NCBI GenBank assembly: GCA_030550295.1
Contig: JAUQPQ010000052.1
Coordinates: forward strand, 1 to 11,304
Origin: Chloroflexota bacterium
Lineage (GTDB): Bacteria; Chloroflexota; Dehalococcoidia; SM23-28-2; HRBIN24
DNA length: 11,304 nt
Reading direction: 5' to 3'
Made by a program: the position numbers and the translations under genes. The notes below the pieces were generated by a model, which saw only the letters and a program-made list of their open reading frames with translations, was not told the DNA's origin and ran no database searches. This document shows, piece by piece, positions 1-7,727 of the stretch (the stretch's first letter is position 1; each line of letters opens with the position of its first letter).

Positions 1-141
1 CGTCAGGCCAAGGACCCTGTCTGTGGGATGATGGTGGACGTGTCCAAGGCCGTTTCCCAGATTCACAACGGCACCACCTATTATTTCTGTTCCGAGAGCT
101 GCAAAGAGAAGTTCGTGGCAGAGCCCATCCGTTATATTTAG
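1..141 (+). CDS. YHS-domain protein, 3' end (5' end outside window)
   Basis: Frame 1 is open from the first base to a TAG at 139-141 and gives 46 residues that read as a nearly complete YHS domain. It contains DPVCGM, then YYFCSESCKEKF, then a C-terminal AEPIRYI. The Cys of PVCGM and the FCSxxC pair are the usual metal-binding cysteines of this fold. By family knowledge, YHS (TRASH-like) domains bind copper or other soft metals. They occur as small stand-alone proteins or as an added domain on P-type ATPases and oxygenases. The start lies upstream of the window, so I cannot tell which applies here. Because the domain sits right at the C-terminus, either a small stand-alone protein or a C-terminal appendage is possible. 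The gene converges on the alpha1 gene with a 50-bp gap, so the two are not co-transcribed. The domain call is firm; a link to the molybdoenzymes is unproven. Confidence 0.85.
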   Translation, partial: RQAKDPVCGMMVDVSKAVSQIHNGTTYYFCSESCKEKFVAEPIRYI

Positions 142-144
142 GTT

Positions 145-167
145 GCCCCTAGCGGATGAAGAGGGGC
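145..167. terminator. Possible hairpin between convergent genes
   Basis: GCCCCT at 145-150 and AGGGGC at 162-167 form a 6-bp perfect stem around an 11-base loop. In RNA the stem can be lengthened by two U-G wobble pairs at 143-144 and 168-169. It lies in the 50-bp gap between the end of the YHS gene (141) and the end of alpha1 (192, opposite strand), where a shared bidirectional terminator would be expected. There is no clear T-run on either side, so it is not a textbook intrinsic terminator. The call rests mainly on position. Confidence 0.3.
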
Positions 168-191
168 GGCTATAGTATGGGTGCCTTTACC

Positions 192-2987
192 TCACGCGGG
201 GGCTACTTCAACGCGGGTAGAGCGGTCGGTAGGACAGGGTTGCCACTCGGTGGGCCAGTAGCGTAGGTGGCCGTAACCCCCGGCCAGATGTAGCCATTTG
301 ATCATCGCCCCTTCTACTTGATTGGGGCCCCTCCAGCCTGGAAACTGGTATGGCTCCCACCCGTTGTAGATAATTACCTGGCCTGGCCTTACGGCCGGCG
401 TCACCTTGGCTGGGAGGATCGTCTCCCCAAGGTCGTTGTATACGCGCACTTCCTGCCCGTCCCTTATGCCCCTCGTCTGGGCATCTTGAGAGTTTATTAG
501 GATATGGGGCCTACCGCGGTGGGTCTCCAACATTATGCGGTTGACGATGTTGAGGGAGTGGATGCTCCAGCGGTTGTGTCCACTAGTCAGGACGAGGGGA
601 TAGTTGCCGCCAATGGGGGGCGTCTCCTTGTGGCAGGGCAGCTCCTCCCCTGCCTCCAAAAACCAGTCGTGGTCGATGTAGAACTGGGCCCTCCTAGTGA
701 GAGTGGCGTAAGGGATCTTCTTCTCTATGTGCCACCGTAGGGGGGTAAAAGTCTCGTCGGGCCGGAAGTCAGAGGCCTGGGCGAGTGCCCTTGCAGAAAC
801 CCCTGGGCCCGACCATCGCTCGTAACCTTTCTCCCGCAGGGTGTCTAGGGTGGTTCCCTGGGGCAAGGCGCCTGCTAGGACAGTATCCTCGATGACCTCT
901 CTGGCTAGCCTCTCCTCGCTTTCCCATGCCCCATCGCCAGTCATGGCGGCGTAAAGGCCGTCCAGACGGTGGACGTTGCCTTTGCCGTCCTGGTACTCCA
1001 AAAACTTCCTCTTCTTGGCCCTCTCCTCCACCTTCTTGGCCAAAAGACAGAATATCTCCCACTCGTTCTTGGCCTCCCCTGGGGGGTCGACGATCTTGTC
1101 GCAGAAGGTGACATTCATTGTGTGGGTGCTGGGGATGCCAAAGGCGAACTTTTCGTACTGTTGGGCCATGGGGAGGAAGATGTCCGAGTACAGGCCCGTG
1201 ATGCTCATTCGCCAGTCTATGGTGACGACCATCTTCAGTTTGGGCCACAGATGGCGAAGGAGGAGTTGGCCGCCTCTAGTCCGGCGCAGGGCGTTGCCCC
1301 CGCACTCTATGAAGACGCGCGGCTCCTGGTGAGGTCCGGGCAAGTCCACCCCTGCCCACCATCCCTTGCTCATCGCCTCTTGCCAGTAATGGCGGAAGGG
1401 GCGCTTCATGGAAGGGTCATGCCACTCTTGGCGCTCCCAGACCTCATGGAAGCCGCTATGGTAGTACCAGATGAAGATGGGGGGCACTAAGGCGGGCCGG
1501 CCAAAGAGGGGTGCCCTCTTGGAGAGCTCAATGGCTGCCAGAGCATCGGTGAGGGAGGGGTCCTCTTGGCGAAGCATCTCCCAAACTTGGCGCTGCACCT
1601 CTAGCACTTCAAGGAAGCCCTCTGGGCCGGGGCGCCGTTTGGCCGGTTGGAGGAGCCAGCCATCGAGCATTCCTGCTAGCCAGGCCCTTACTCCTGTCCC
1701 CTTTTTCCCCCAGTTACCTGTAAGGCCCAAGAGCAAAAGCCATGACCTTTCTATAAGGTCTCCGTGATAGATCTTTCCTGCTCCTCCAAGACAGGGGATA
1801 ATGTTGGTCTTCTTGGTGGCCACCTTTCTTGCCAGCTCTCTGATGACATCTGGGTGGATGCCGCATATCTTCCCTGCCTTCTCGGGGGAGTAGTCCTGGA
1901 GCCTCTGCCGCATGAGCTGGAAGATGGGCCGCACCTCCACCTGGGCCCCTTCCTTGAGCCTTATCAGGTAGCTACCTTCCAGGGCAGGCCACCTATCGCC
2001 CAGGGCCAGCGTCTCCCTGGGCGCCTCCACTAGCCCCTCCCTCTCGTCCCACCAGTAGAACTGGTCTTCCCTTCCCCCCTCCTTCAGGTCCCTCTGGCGC
2101 AGGAGCCTCTTGTTATCCATCCTCACCAGGAGGGGGAGGTCGGTCTGTTCGCGCACGAAGAGGCCGTCGTAGAGGCCCTCTTCTACTATCACATGGCACA
2201 TCCCCAAGGCCAGGGCGGCATCTGTCCCTGGGCGGACAGGCAGGTGATAGTCAGCGTGGATGGCCGAGGGGCTGTAGTCAGGGGCTACTGTCACCACTTC
2301 GGCGCCACGGTACCTGGCCTCGGTGATGTAGTGCTGGTGTGGTATCCGGGTGTATGTAGGGTTGGAGTACCAGATAAAGATGAGCTCAGAATGGAACCAG
2401 TCGTCGATGGAGCTGACGGGGTCGAAGATACCGTAGGTAAGGTAAAAGCCGGGAGCAAAGTCGTTCATCTCGGCGTTGACGTCGGTCACCAGCCCTCCGA
2501 TGAGGGAAGCGAAGCGTCCCCGCCCTGTGCCGCCCCAGGCGCTTATGTTACAGCCACTGAGGAAGATGATGGACTCAGGCCCCACCTCCTGCAGGGCATC
2601 CAGTATGGCATCGGCTATCTCGGTGAGGGCCTGGTCCCAGGAGATGCGCCGCCAACGCCCACTCCCCCTAGGGCCTACTCTCTTGAGGGGGTATAGCACC
2701 CTCTCCTTGGCGTACAGGTGCTGGCTCCAGGCCACCCCCTTCTGACAGCCCATGGGGTTCATGTCTGGCACCCCAGGCTCGATCTGGGGGAAGTGGCCTC
2801 CTTGTTCTTCCCGCCAGACGATGCCGTCCTTAACGTAGACGCGCAAAACGCAGTTCCCCGGATAGCAGTCGATGCAATGGCTACCCCATGCTACTCGGTC
2901 CCATCGCCACTGCTGGCGGTAGACGTCTTCAGGCGAGCGGTAGGGACGTGGGGCAGCACCTGTGGGCTGTAAAGCACCTATGACCAT
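192..2987 (-). CDS. Type II DMSO reductase-family molybdoenzyme, catalytic alpha subunit (alpha1, orphan)
   Basis: This 931-residue protein is a bis-MGD molybdenum oxidoreductase alpha subunit, similar in length to SerA/DdhA/EbdA and much shorter than NarG. The FS0 cluster motif is His37-x3-Cys41-x4-Cys46-x34-Cys81, with an extra Cys38 beside the His. Asp176, in NAEMNDFAPG, lies in the segment where type II enzymes carry the Asp ligand of Mo. APDYSPSAIHAD and GTDAALALGM (about 237-262) and LTGNWGKKGTG (about 423) are typical cofactor-binding stretches. The C-terminal molydopterin-dinucleotide-binding domain starts near residue 798 (TSGHNRWSIHS). The start is the ATG at 2987-2985, with AGGAGGTG (2993-3000, - strand) just upstream. 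There is no twin-arginine signal. It stands alone: no beta or gamma gene follows it, and it is divergent from alpha2. It shares the Cys-Tyr-Pro-Gly motif with alpha3, so it may use beta2 or beta1. The substrate is unknown. Confidence 0.93.
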   Translation of the reverse strand: MVIGALQPTGAAPRPYRSPEDVYRQQWRWDRVAWGSHCIDCYPGNCVLRVYVKDGIVWREEQGGHFPQIEPGVPDMNPMGCQKGVAWSQHLYAKERVLYPLKRVGPRGSGRWRRISWDQALTEIADAILDALQEVGPESIIFLSGCNISAWGGTGRGRFASLIGGLVTDVNAEMNDFAPGFYLTYGIFDPVSSIDDWFHSELIFIWYSNPTYTRIPHQHYITEARYRGAEVVTVAPDYSPSAIHADYHLPVRPGTDAALALGMCHVIVEEGLYDGLFVREQTDLPLLVRMDNKRLLRQRDLKEGGREDQFYWWDEREGLVEAPRETLALGDRWPALEGSYLIRLKEGAQVEVRPIFQLMRQRLQDYSPEKAGKICGIHPDVIRELARKVATKKTNIIPCLGGAGKIYHGDLIERSWLLLLGLTGNWGKKGTGVRAWLAGMLDGWLLQPAKRRPGPEGFLEVLEVQRQVWEMLRQEDPSLTDALAAIELSKRAPLFGRPALVPPIFIWYYHSGFHEVWERQEWHDPSMKRPFRHYWQEAMSKGWWAGVDLPGPHQEPRVFIECGGNALRRTRGGQLLLRHLWPKLKMVVTIDWRMSITGLYSDIFLPMAQQYEKFAFGIPSTHTMNVTFCDKIVDPPGEAKNEWEIFCLLAKKVEERAKKRKFLEYQDGKGNVHRLDGLYAAMTGDGAWESEERLAREVIEDTVLAGALPQGTTLDTLREKGYERWSGPGVSARALAQASDFRPDETFTPLRWHIEKKIPYATLTRRAQFYIDHDWFLEAGEELPCHKETPPIGGNYPLVLTSGHNRWSIHSLNIVNRIMLETHRGRPHILINSQDAQTRGIRDGQEVRVYNDLGETILPAKVTPAVRPGQVIIYNGWEPYQFPGWRGPNQVEGAMIKWLHLAGGYGHLRYWPTEWQPCPTDRSTRVEVAPA

Positions 2988-3019
2988 CCCCTCACCTCCT
3001 GGCCCGGGAGGATAGCCCC

Positions 3020-3052
3020 TTTATATCATCGCCTGCACTTTTCGTCTGTCAG
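3020..3052 (-). promoter_or_regulatory. Candidate promoter of alpha1
   Basis: Read on the - strand, CTGACA (3052-3047) resembles a -35 box and TATAAA (3025-3020) a -10 box, each five of six bases to the sigma-70-type consensus. The 21-base spacing is too long for a standard promoter. The TATAAA element alone would put a start near 3013 and a leader of about 25 bases carrying the AGGAGGTG ribosome binding site. This is motif matching by eye only. Confidence 0.22.
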
Positions 3053-3130
3053 GTTAAGCTTCTATTGTGTTTAGGGATTAACACCACAACCTGGGAAATT
3101 CAGTAGGGCAAATTCTCACCAATAAACGAG

Positions 3131-3142
3131 GTCGGGCCCGAC
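3131..3142. promoter_or_regulatory. 12-bp perfect palindrome in divergent intergenic region
   Basis: GTCGGGCCCGAC equals its own reverse complement over all 12 bases. It lies 56 bases before the alpha2 start and about 145 bases before the alpha1 start on the other strand. A palindrome in a divergent promoter region is a reasonable operator candidate for a dimeric regulator acting on one or both genes. No further copy was noticed before alpha3. The palindrome is seen directly; its role is inferred. Confidence 0.35.
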
Positions 3143-3152
3143 TGGCAAGGAG

Positions 3153-3188
3153 CTTGGCAGATGCTAAGGATGATAGAGATCTGCCAGG
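3153..3188 (+). promoter_or_regulatory. Inverted repeat overlapping the alpha2 ribosome binding site
   Basis: TGGCAGAT (3155-3162) and ATCTGCCA (3179-3186) are perfect inverted repeats around a 16-base spacer. A G-U and a C-G pair extend the RNA stem to ten pairs (3153-3162 with 3179-3188). The downstream arm runs into AGGAGGT (3186-3192), the ribosome binding site of alpha2, whose ATG is at 3198. In RNA the hairpin would pair the first bases of that site and could limit translation. In DNA it could be an operator. The repeat is plain in the sequence; its function is inferred. Confidence 0.4.
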
Positions 3189-3197
3189 AGGTAGGCC

Positions 3198-5993
3198 ATG
3201 GGCCAGCGGCCTTGGGAGGAGCGGTATCGCAACAGGTGGACGTGGGACAAAGTGGTGAAGGTTACCCACATCCGCGCCAACTGTATATCGGCCTGCTCCT
3301 TTGAGGCCTATGTGCGCAATGGGGTAGTGATATGGGAGGAACCTAACACCGCCTATGCCCAGACCTGCCCCGAGGTCCCTGACTTCAACCCCAGGGGATG
3401 TCCCATGGGCTGTGTGTACAGCCGCACCATGTATGCCCCGTTCCGGGTAAAGACTCCCCTTAAAAGGCTCGGCTCCCGGGGCTCTGGCCAGTTCCAGGCC
3501 ATCTCATGGGACCAGGCCCTAACGGAGATAGCCGACCGCATCATCGATGTCGTCGTCCAAGATGGTCCTGAGTGCATCGTTTACGATCATGGCACCACCA
3601 ATGTCGACTTCGGCATCGGCTCTATGATGGAGTCTCATCTTTTCACGGTAGGGCTGGGGGCCACCAGCATCGACTCCTGGGCTGGGGTGGGAGATCTGCC
3701 CACCGGCCTCATCCAGACGTGGGGCACCTTCCTTTCAGAAGGGACGGCCGATGACTGGTTCTTCGCCGACTACATTTTCATTTGGGTAGGCAACCCCAAT
3801 TATGCCCGCGTTCCAGACGCCCATTTCATCTACGAGGCCCGTTACCGTGGGGCCACGGTAGTGACTGTCTCTCCAGATTACAGCCCCTCTGCCATTCATG
3901 CCGATTGTCACCTCCCCATCCGGTATGGCACCGATGCTGCCCTAGCTTTGGGTATGTGCCAGGTGATAGTAGAGGAAGGCCTATATCAGGAAGCCTATAT
4001 CAAGGAGCAGACCGATTTGCCCCTCTTGGTGAGGCTGGACACTAGGGCGTTCCTGCGGCAGAGCGACCTGCAGGAGGGAGGCAAAGAGGACGTCTTCTAC
4101 ATGTGGGACGTATGGGAGGGGCGGCTAGTAGAGGCTCCAGGCTCGTGGGGGCACCCCGTCTATTCCCTCAAATTAGAGGGTATAGAGCCTGCCCTAGAGG
4201 GGCAGTTCCGGGTGACCCTGAAAGGGGGCGAGGAGGTAGCTGTCTGCCCCCTCTTCGTCCTTTTCCGTGAGCACCTGAAAGACTACACCCCTGAGAAGGT
4301 ACATCAGATAACGGGGATCGGGCCCCAGACCATCCGCCGCTTAGCCCGCGAGGTAGCACAGGCCAAATCGGTGATGGTCTACATGTCTTGGGGGGCTTGT
4401 AAGCATTACTACTCAGACCTTTTGCAGCGGGCCGTCTGTTACCTTATGGCCCTTACTGGCAACACGGGAGGCAAGCCCGGATGCGGCATAAAGGTCTCCA
4501 CCTGGTGGCCCGTGCCTGCCACCGTCCTCACGCGGGGTGGGGTAGAGGCCTCCGTCTCCCTCCAGTCTGGCCCACCTGCCGACGAGATACCCGATGATAT
4601 GCGGGTGCCTGTGCGCGACCTCTGGCAGTTCATGACCATGGGGAGTCGCAATAGCCCTGTTACCCCCCTCATCCCATTCCTGTACGCCCATGATCCCCAA
4701 TGGCGGGAAGTGGCCGCCCGAGACGATTACAACGATCCATCTTTGCCCAGGCCGGTGCGGGAATACGTGGATGAGGCATTGGGGAAGGGATGGCAGCCGG
4801 TATGGCCCAAGCCCCCCAAGAAGCCCCGGTTCCTCTATTTCTCTGGCCCTAATCCCTTAAGACGGTGGCCTCTCAACCACATTATCAGGGAGAGCCTATG
4901 GCAGGAGATCGAGACCATCGTCTGCTGCGATTTTCGCCTCTCCTCGTCGGCGCTTTGGGCAGATTACGTCTTGCCGGCCGCTGGCTGGTACGAGAAGCCG
5001 GGCATTAAGTATACCCAGAGCTACATCCCTTACGTAGTGGTGGGCGAACAAGCTGTTGAGCCCCTCTACGACTCCAAGTCTGAATGGGACATAGTGATGC
5101 TCTTGGCCAAGAAGATACAGGAGCGGGCACGGGCCCGTGGCGTGAGCGTCTTTCGCGATGCCTGGGGCAGGGAGCGTAACCTGGCCACCTTATACGATGA
5201 CCTTACGGTGCAGGGCACTTACTCGGAGGGGCCCCAGGGACAGCGCAAGGCCTTGGATTACATCTTGCGCTACTCCCCCCTCACCCGCAGCAGCGGGCTG
5301 GGGGAAGACGCCTGGGGGGAGGCGGCGGAGAGGGGAATGGTACCCATTAAGAAGGTTCCCCCTGTAGTCATCGCCTCCTTCCTCGGGTCCATGTTCAGCG
5401 ACTTCACCCCTGACCGCCCCATTAACCAGTTCGAATGGTTTGTCAAGCGTAAGGAGCCGTGGCCCACCCTTACTGGCCGGCAGCAGCTCTACATTGACCA
5501 CCCCTGGTTCTTGGAAGCAGGGGAGGCCTTTGCCTGTCATAAGGAGCCCCTCAAGGCAGGAGGCCCATACCCCATCCGTATCACCGGAGGCCACGACCGT
5601 TGGAGCATTCACGCCATCTTCGCCCCTGAGCCCATCCTCCTACGTCTACAGCGGGGGGAGCCTGTGGTCTACATAAGCGTTGGTGATGCGCAGGCGCGTG
5701 GGATAAGTGACCACGACCTGGTACGTGTCTACAACGACGTGGGAGGCTTCATAGCGCGGGCGAAAGTCTCTCCCTGTGTACAGCCTGGGCAAGCCATCAT
5801 CTACCACAGTAGGGAGCCGTACCAGTTCCAGGGTTGGAACAACCAGAACACGGTGACGCCTACCCCCATTAGGGTGCTCAACATGGTGGGCGACTATGGG
5901 CACCTCCAGTACCGGATGGCCTACTACAGCGTCAACCACTTGCCCAAAGAGGCAGCCGTAGAAATACAGCTGGTGGAGAGGGGGGCCCAGTGA
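3198..5993 (+). CDS. Type II DMSO reductase-family molybdoenzyme, catalytic alpha subunit (alpha2)
   Basis: This 931-residue alpha subunit belongs to the same family as alpha1 and alpha3 but to a different subtype. Its FS0 motif is His24-x4-Cys29-x3-Cys33-x34-Cys68, so the second ligand is shifted by one relative to the other two. Asp166, in GVGDLPTG, is the candidate Mo-ligand region; DLP followed by QTWG resembles NarG. Further marks are SPDYSPSAIHAD, GTDAALALGM, LTGNTGGKPG, and DFRLSSSALWADYVLPAAGWYE without the GGN-type start seen in the others (here FSGPNPLRR). The C-terminal cofactor-binding domain begins near residue 793 (ITGGHDRWSIHA). The ATG at 3198 follows AGGAGGT (3186-3192) at good spacing. 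No Tat signal precedes the conserved RYRNRWTWDKV start. It is the first gene of a tight alpha-gamma-beta operon, overlapping gamma by GTGA. The family is clear. Substrate candidates are hydrocarbons, oxyanions or sulfur compounds, with no basis to choose. Confidence 0.93.
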   Translation: MGQRPWEERYRNRWTWDKVVKVTHIRANCISACSFEAYVRNGVVIWEEPNTAYAQTCPEVPDFNPRGCPMGCVYSRTMYAPFRVKTPLKRLGSRGSGQFQAISWDQALTEIADRIIDVVVQDGPECIVYDHGTTNVDFGIGSMMESHLFTVGLGATSIDSWAGVGDLPTGLIQTWGTFLSEGTADDWFFADYIFIWVGNPNYARVPDAHFIYEARYRGATVVTVSPDYSPSAIHADCHLPIRYGTDAALALGMCQVIVEEGLYQEAYIKEQTDLPLLVRLDTRAFLRQSDLQEGGKEDVFYMWDVWEGRLVEAPGSWGHPVYSLKLEGIEPALEGQFRVTLKGGEEVAVCPLFVLFREHLKDYTPEKVHQITGIGPQTIRRLAREVAQAKSVMVYMSWGACKHYYSDLLQRAVCYLMALTGNTGGKPGCGIKVSTWWPVPATVLTRGGVEASVSLQSGPPADEIPDDMRVPVRDLWQFMTMGSRNSPVTPLIPFLYAHDPQWREVAARDDYNDPSLPRPVREYVDEALGKGWQPVWPKPPKKPRFLYFSGPNPLRRWPLNHIIRESLWQEIETIVCCDFRLSSSALWADYVLPAAGWYEKPGIKYTQSYIPYVVVGEQAVEPLYDSKSEWDIVMLLAKKIQERARARGVSVFRDAWGRERNLATLYDDLTVQGTYSEGPQGQRKALDYILRYSPLTRSSGLGEDAWGEAAERGMVPIKKVPPVVIASFLGSMFSDFTPDRPINQFEWFVKRKEPWPTLTGRQQLYIDHPWFLEAGEAFACHKEPLKAGGPYPIRITGGHDRWSIHAIFAPEPILLRLQRGEPVVYISVGDAQARGISDHDLVRVYNDVGGFIARAKVSPCVQPGQAIIYHSREPYQFQGWNNQNTVTPTPIRVLNMVGDYGHLQYRMAYYSVNHLPKEAAVEIQLVERGAQ

Positions 5994-6613
5994 AGTCCCT
6001 AACGCTATACAAGGTGGACTTGCCGCTAGAAAACGTGCCCGATCCCCAGGCAGATGTATGGGCGAGAGCGGTCGAGGTTGTGGTGCCATTGTCTGCTACC
6101 CCCTTAGAAGCTCAGACCTCAGCCTATGTGCGGTCGGTGTGGCGAGGGCGGCCCTATGGCCTTACCCCCTATGTGGCTGTGCGGGCCTTTCATGGTGATG
6201 GGTGGGTAGCCTTCAGGCTCAGCTGGCCTTGCCCAGCCAAGAGCGACCGCCTTACCGATGACGATGCCTTCTTGGACGCTGCTTGTCTACTCTTTGCTTC
6301 CAGCAACGACACGCCCATAGCCATGGGCTCGGCGGAGAGGCCTGTGGAGGGATGGCTCTGGCGAGCTGACTGGCCTCGTCCTCGGCTGGTGCGGGCCCAA
6401 GGGCCTGGCACTTCCCTCAGGGAGGAGGTCGCCTCTTTGCGTGCCAGTGCCGTGTGGGAAAGGGGGCACTGGATCGTGTCCCTGGCTGGCCCTCGCCGTG
6501 CAGAAGGGTTCATAGCCATAGCCATATGGCAAGGCGCTCACCAGGAGAGGGCCGGCATTAAGGCCTATTCCCCCAGTTGGCTGTCCCTTTCCTGGGAGGG
6601 GGGGAGTGAGTGA
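5990..6613 (+). CDS. Haem-b gamma subunit of type II DMSO reductase-family enzyme (EbdC/SerC/DdhC-like)
   Basis: This 207-residue protein matches the ethylbenzene-dehydrogenase gamma-like haem-binding fold. The marks are an N-terminal WARAVEVVVPLS segment, a DRLTDDDAFLDAACLLF stretch (about 86-102), PIAMGSAERPVEGWLWRADW (about 109-128) and the C-terminal IAIAIWQGAHQERAGIKAYS. In EbdC, haem b is held by a Met and a Lys; the equivalents here would be Met112 and Lys191, in the expected motifs. It would accept electrons from beta and pass them to a carrier or the quinone pool. The start is a GTG at 5990 that overlaps the alpha2 stop (GTGA), behind a G-rich GGTGGAGAGGGGGG, which suggests translational coupling. 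Known homologues are exported through a Sec signal, but this protein begins with MKSLTLYKVDLPLE and has no hydrophobic leader. Its end overlaps beta1, again by GTGA. Lying between alpha and beta, it departs from the usual A-B-C or A-B-D-C order. Confidence 0.85.
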   Translation: MKSLTLYKVDLPLENVPDPQADVWARAVEVVVPLSATPLEAQTSAYVRSVWRGRPYGLTPYVAVRAFHGDGWVAFRLSWPCPAKSDRLTDDDAFLDAACLLFASSNDTPIAMGSAERPVEGWLWRADWPRPRLVRAQGPGTSLREEVASLRASAVWERGHWIVSLAGPRRAEGFIAIAIWQGAHQERAGIKAYSPSWLSLSWEGGSE

Positions 6614-7659
6614 GCGAAAGGCAACTGGCCTGGGTGATCGATCTAAACAAATGTTTGGGATGCCAGGCTTGCACCCTGGCCTGCAAGACCCATTGGACTA
6701 CCGATGTAGGCACAGAACATCAGTGGTGGCTCATCGTTAACACCCTGCCCGGACAAGGCCATCCCCGTGGCTGGCAGGAGATGGGGGGAGGGTACCGAGA
6801 CGGCGAGCCCCTACCAGGGCGTCTTCCCAAACGTGAGGAGTGGGGTCAGGCCTGGGACTTTAACTACCAGGAAGTGCTAGAGGGGGGCAAAGGCCAGCAA
6901 GTCCACCTCCTCCCCTTCAACCCCGATGGTTCCCACCCTTCTTGGGGCCCTAATTGGGAGGAAGACCTAGGGGCAGGAGAGTACCCCAACGCCTACTTTT
7001 TCTACCTTCCCCATCTCTGCCATCACTGTTCTCGGCCCTCGTGCCTCGATGCCTGCCCCAGGGATGCCATATACAAGCGGCCTCAAGATGGCCTCGTCCT
7101 GATAGATGAGGAACGGTGTAACGGTTGTCGCCTATGTGTGGAGGCATGCCCCTACAAACGCATCTACTTCAATCCCATCGCTGAGATCTGCCAGAAGTGT
7201 ATAGGTTGCTACCCCCGCATCGAGCAGGGGGTAGCCCCAGCCTGCGTGCGCCAGTGTCCCGGGCGGGCAGTATGGGTAGGCTTCTTGGACGACGAGGAGG
7301 GGGCCGTATATAAGCTAGTGCGCAAATGGCAAGTAGCCCTACCTTTGCTACCCCACCTGGGCACCCAGCCCAACGTCTACTACGTCCCTCCCCTTTCGCC
7401 ACCCCCTATAGGCGAGGACGGAGAAGCACAATGGGGCCAGGGGCGCATACCCATGGAATACTTACGCCGCCTCTTTGGGCCTCAGGTGGACCAGGCGCTG
7501 GCTACCCTGCAGGCGGAAAGGGAGAAGGCCCGCTCAGGCCAAACGTCCGAGCTTATGCGTATCCTCATAGCCTATCGCTTCCAAGAGCTTCTAGGCCCCT
7601 TCACCGTTAACCCTTCCCAACTTCAGCGGCCTGTGGGGCAAAACCCTACCCTTACCTAG
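6610..7659 (+). CDS. Iron-sulfur beta subunit of type II DMSO reductase-family enzyme (beta1)
   Basis: This 349-residue electron-transfer subunit resembles EbdB/SerB/NarH. Four Cys groups are visible: I Cys15-x2-Cys18-x2-Cys21-x3-Cys25; II Cys137-x2-Cys140-x4-Cys145-x3-Cys149; III Cys170-x2-Cys173-x2-Cys176-x3-Cys180; IV Cys197-x2-Cys200-x11-Cys212-x3-Cys216. An additional Cys194 lies just before group IV. Group III has a full set of four Cys, whereas NarH has Trp at the position of Cys173 and binds a [3Fe-4S] cluster there. Four [4Fe-4S] clusters are therefore predicted. It would carry electrons from FS0 of alpha to haem b of gamma. The start is a GTG at 6610 overlapping the gamma stop, behind a GGGAGGGGGGG-type site. 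Its bases 7213-7331 are almost identical to part of beta2. The last 90 or so residues are less conserved. The stop is the TAG at 7657-7659. Confidence 0.93.
   Translation: MSERQLAWVIDLNKCLGCQACTLACKTHWTTDVGTEHQWWLIVNTLPGQGHPRGWQEMGGGYRDGEPLPGRLPKREEWGQAWDFNYQEVLEGGKGQQVHLLPFNPDGSHPSWGPNWEEDLGAGEYPNAYFFYLPHLCHHCSRPSCLDACPRDAIYKRPQDGLVLIDEERCNGCRLCVEACPYKRIYFNPIAEICQKCIGCYPRIEQGVAPACVRQCPGRAVWVGFLDDEEGAVYKLVRKWQVALPLLPHLGTQPNVYYVPPLSPPPIGEDGEAQWGQGRIPMEYLRRLFGPQVDQALATLQAEREKARSGQTSELMRILIAYRFQELLGPFTVNPSQLQRPVGQNPTLT
7213..7331 (+). repeat. Copy 1 of 119-bp near-identical tract shared by beta1 and beta2
   Basis: Bases 7213-7331 match 11117-11235 with a single difference (C at 7236, G at 11140, synonymous), by hand alignment. 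The 95 bases from 7237 on are identical. The tract encodes residues 202 to about 241 of beta1, including the last two Cys of cluster group IV. The adjacent 60 bases upstream differ at about 24 positions and the 60 downstream at about 18, so the identity is sharply bounded. Confidence 0.9.
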
Positions 7660-7662
7660 GAA

Positions 7663-7698
7663 ATTGCCCGATGGACAAAGCTGAGGGCCAACGGCAAT
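7663..7698 (+). terminator. Weak inverted repeat after beta1
   Basis: ATTGCC (7663-7668) and GGCAAT (7693-7698) are perfect inverted repeats around a 24-base spacer, followed by ATTTTA. This lies in the 72-bp gap between beta1 and alpha3, where a terminator could separate the two units. The stem is short and the loop long, so termination is doubtful. Its bases overlap the candidate alpha3 promoter. Confidence 0.2.
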
Positions 7699-7701
7699 AT
7701 T
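7672..7701 (+). promoter_or_regulatory. Candidate promoter of alpha3
   Basis: TGGACA (7672-7677; five of six to TTGACA) is followed after 18 bases by AATATT (7696-7701; four of six to TATAAT). A start near 7708 would give a leader of about 24 bases carrying the alpha3 ribosome binding site. The 72-bp gap here contrasts with the overlapping genes upstream, which supports a separate transcription unit. Matching is by eye only. Confidence 0.3.
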
Positions 7702-7718
7702 TTAGTGTTCGCTAAGTT

Positions 7719-7727
7719 AAGGAGGTG
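7719..7727 (+). promoter_or_regulatory. Ribosome binding site that fixes the alpha3 start
   Basis: AAGGAGGTG at 7719-7727 is an almost perfect anti-16S complement, four bases before the ATG at 7732. It rules against the in-frame GTG at 7705, which lies upstream of the site and has no such motif. It also makes the later in-frame ATG at 7753 less likely. Confidence 0.8.

Noticed and set aside
1..141. YHS gene as a functional member of the molybdoenzyme operon
   Set aside because: It points towards alpha1 from the opposite strand and is cut by the window edge. Nothing in sequence links it beyond adjacency.
969..1490. 173-codon + strand reading frame opposite alpha1
   Set aside because: It lies wholly antisense to a gene with full family motifs, has no recognisable domain, and is of the kind expected from GC-rich codon bias.
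3065..3089. TTGTG...CACAA pair resembling a Rex- or FNR-type site
   Set aside because: The half-sites are too far apart for Rex (TTGTGA-n6-TCACAA) and do not match the FNR TTGAT/ATCAA pattern. Only GTGTT/AACAC with an 8-base spacer is clean, which is too short to call.
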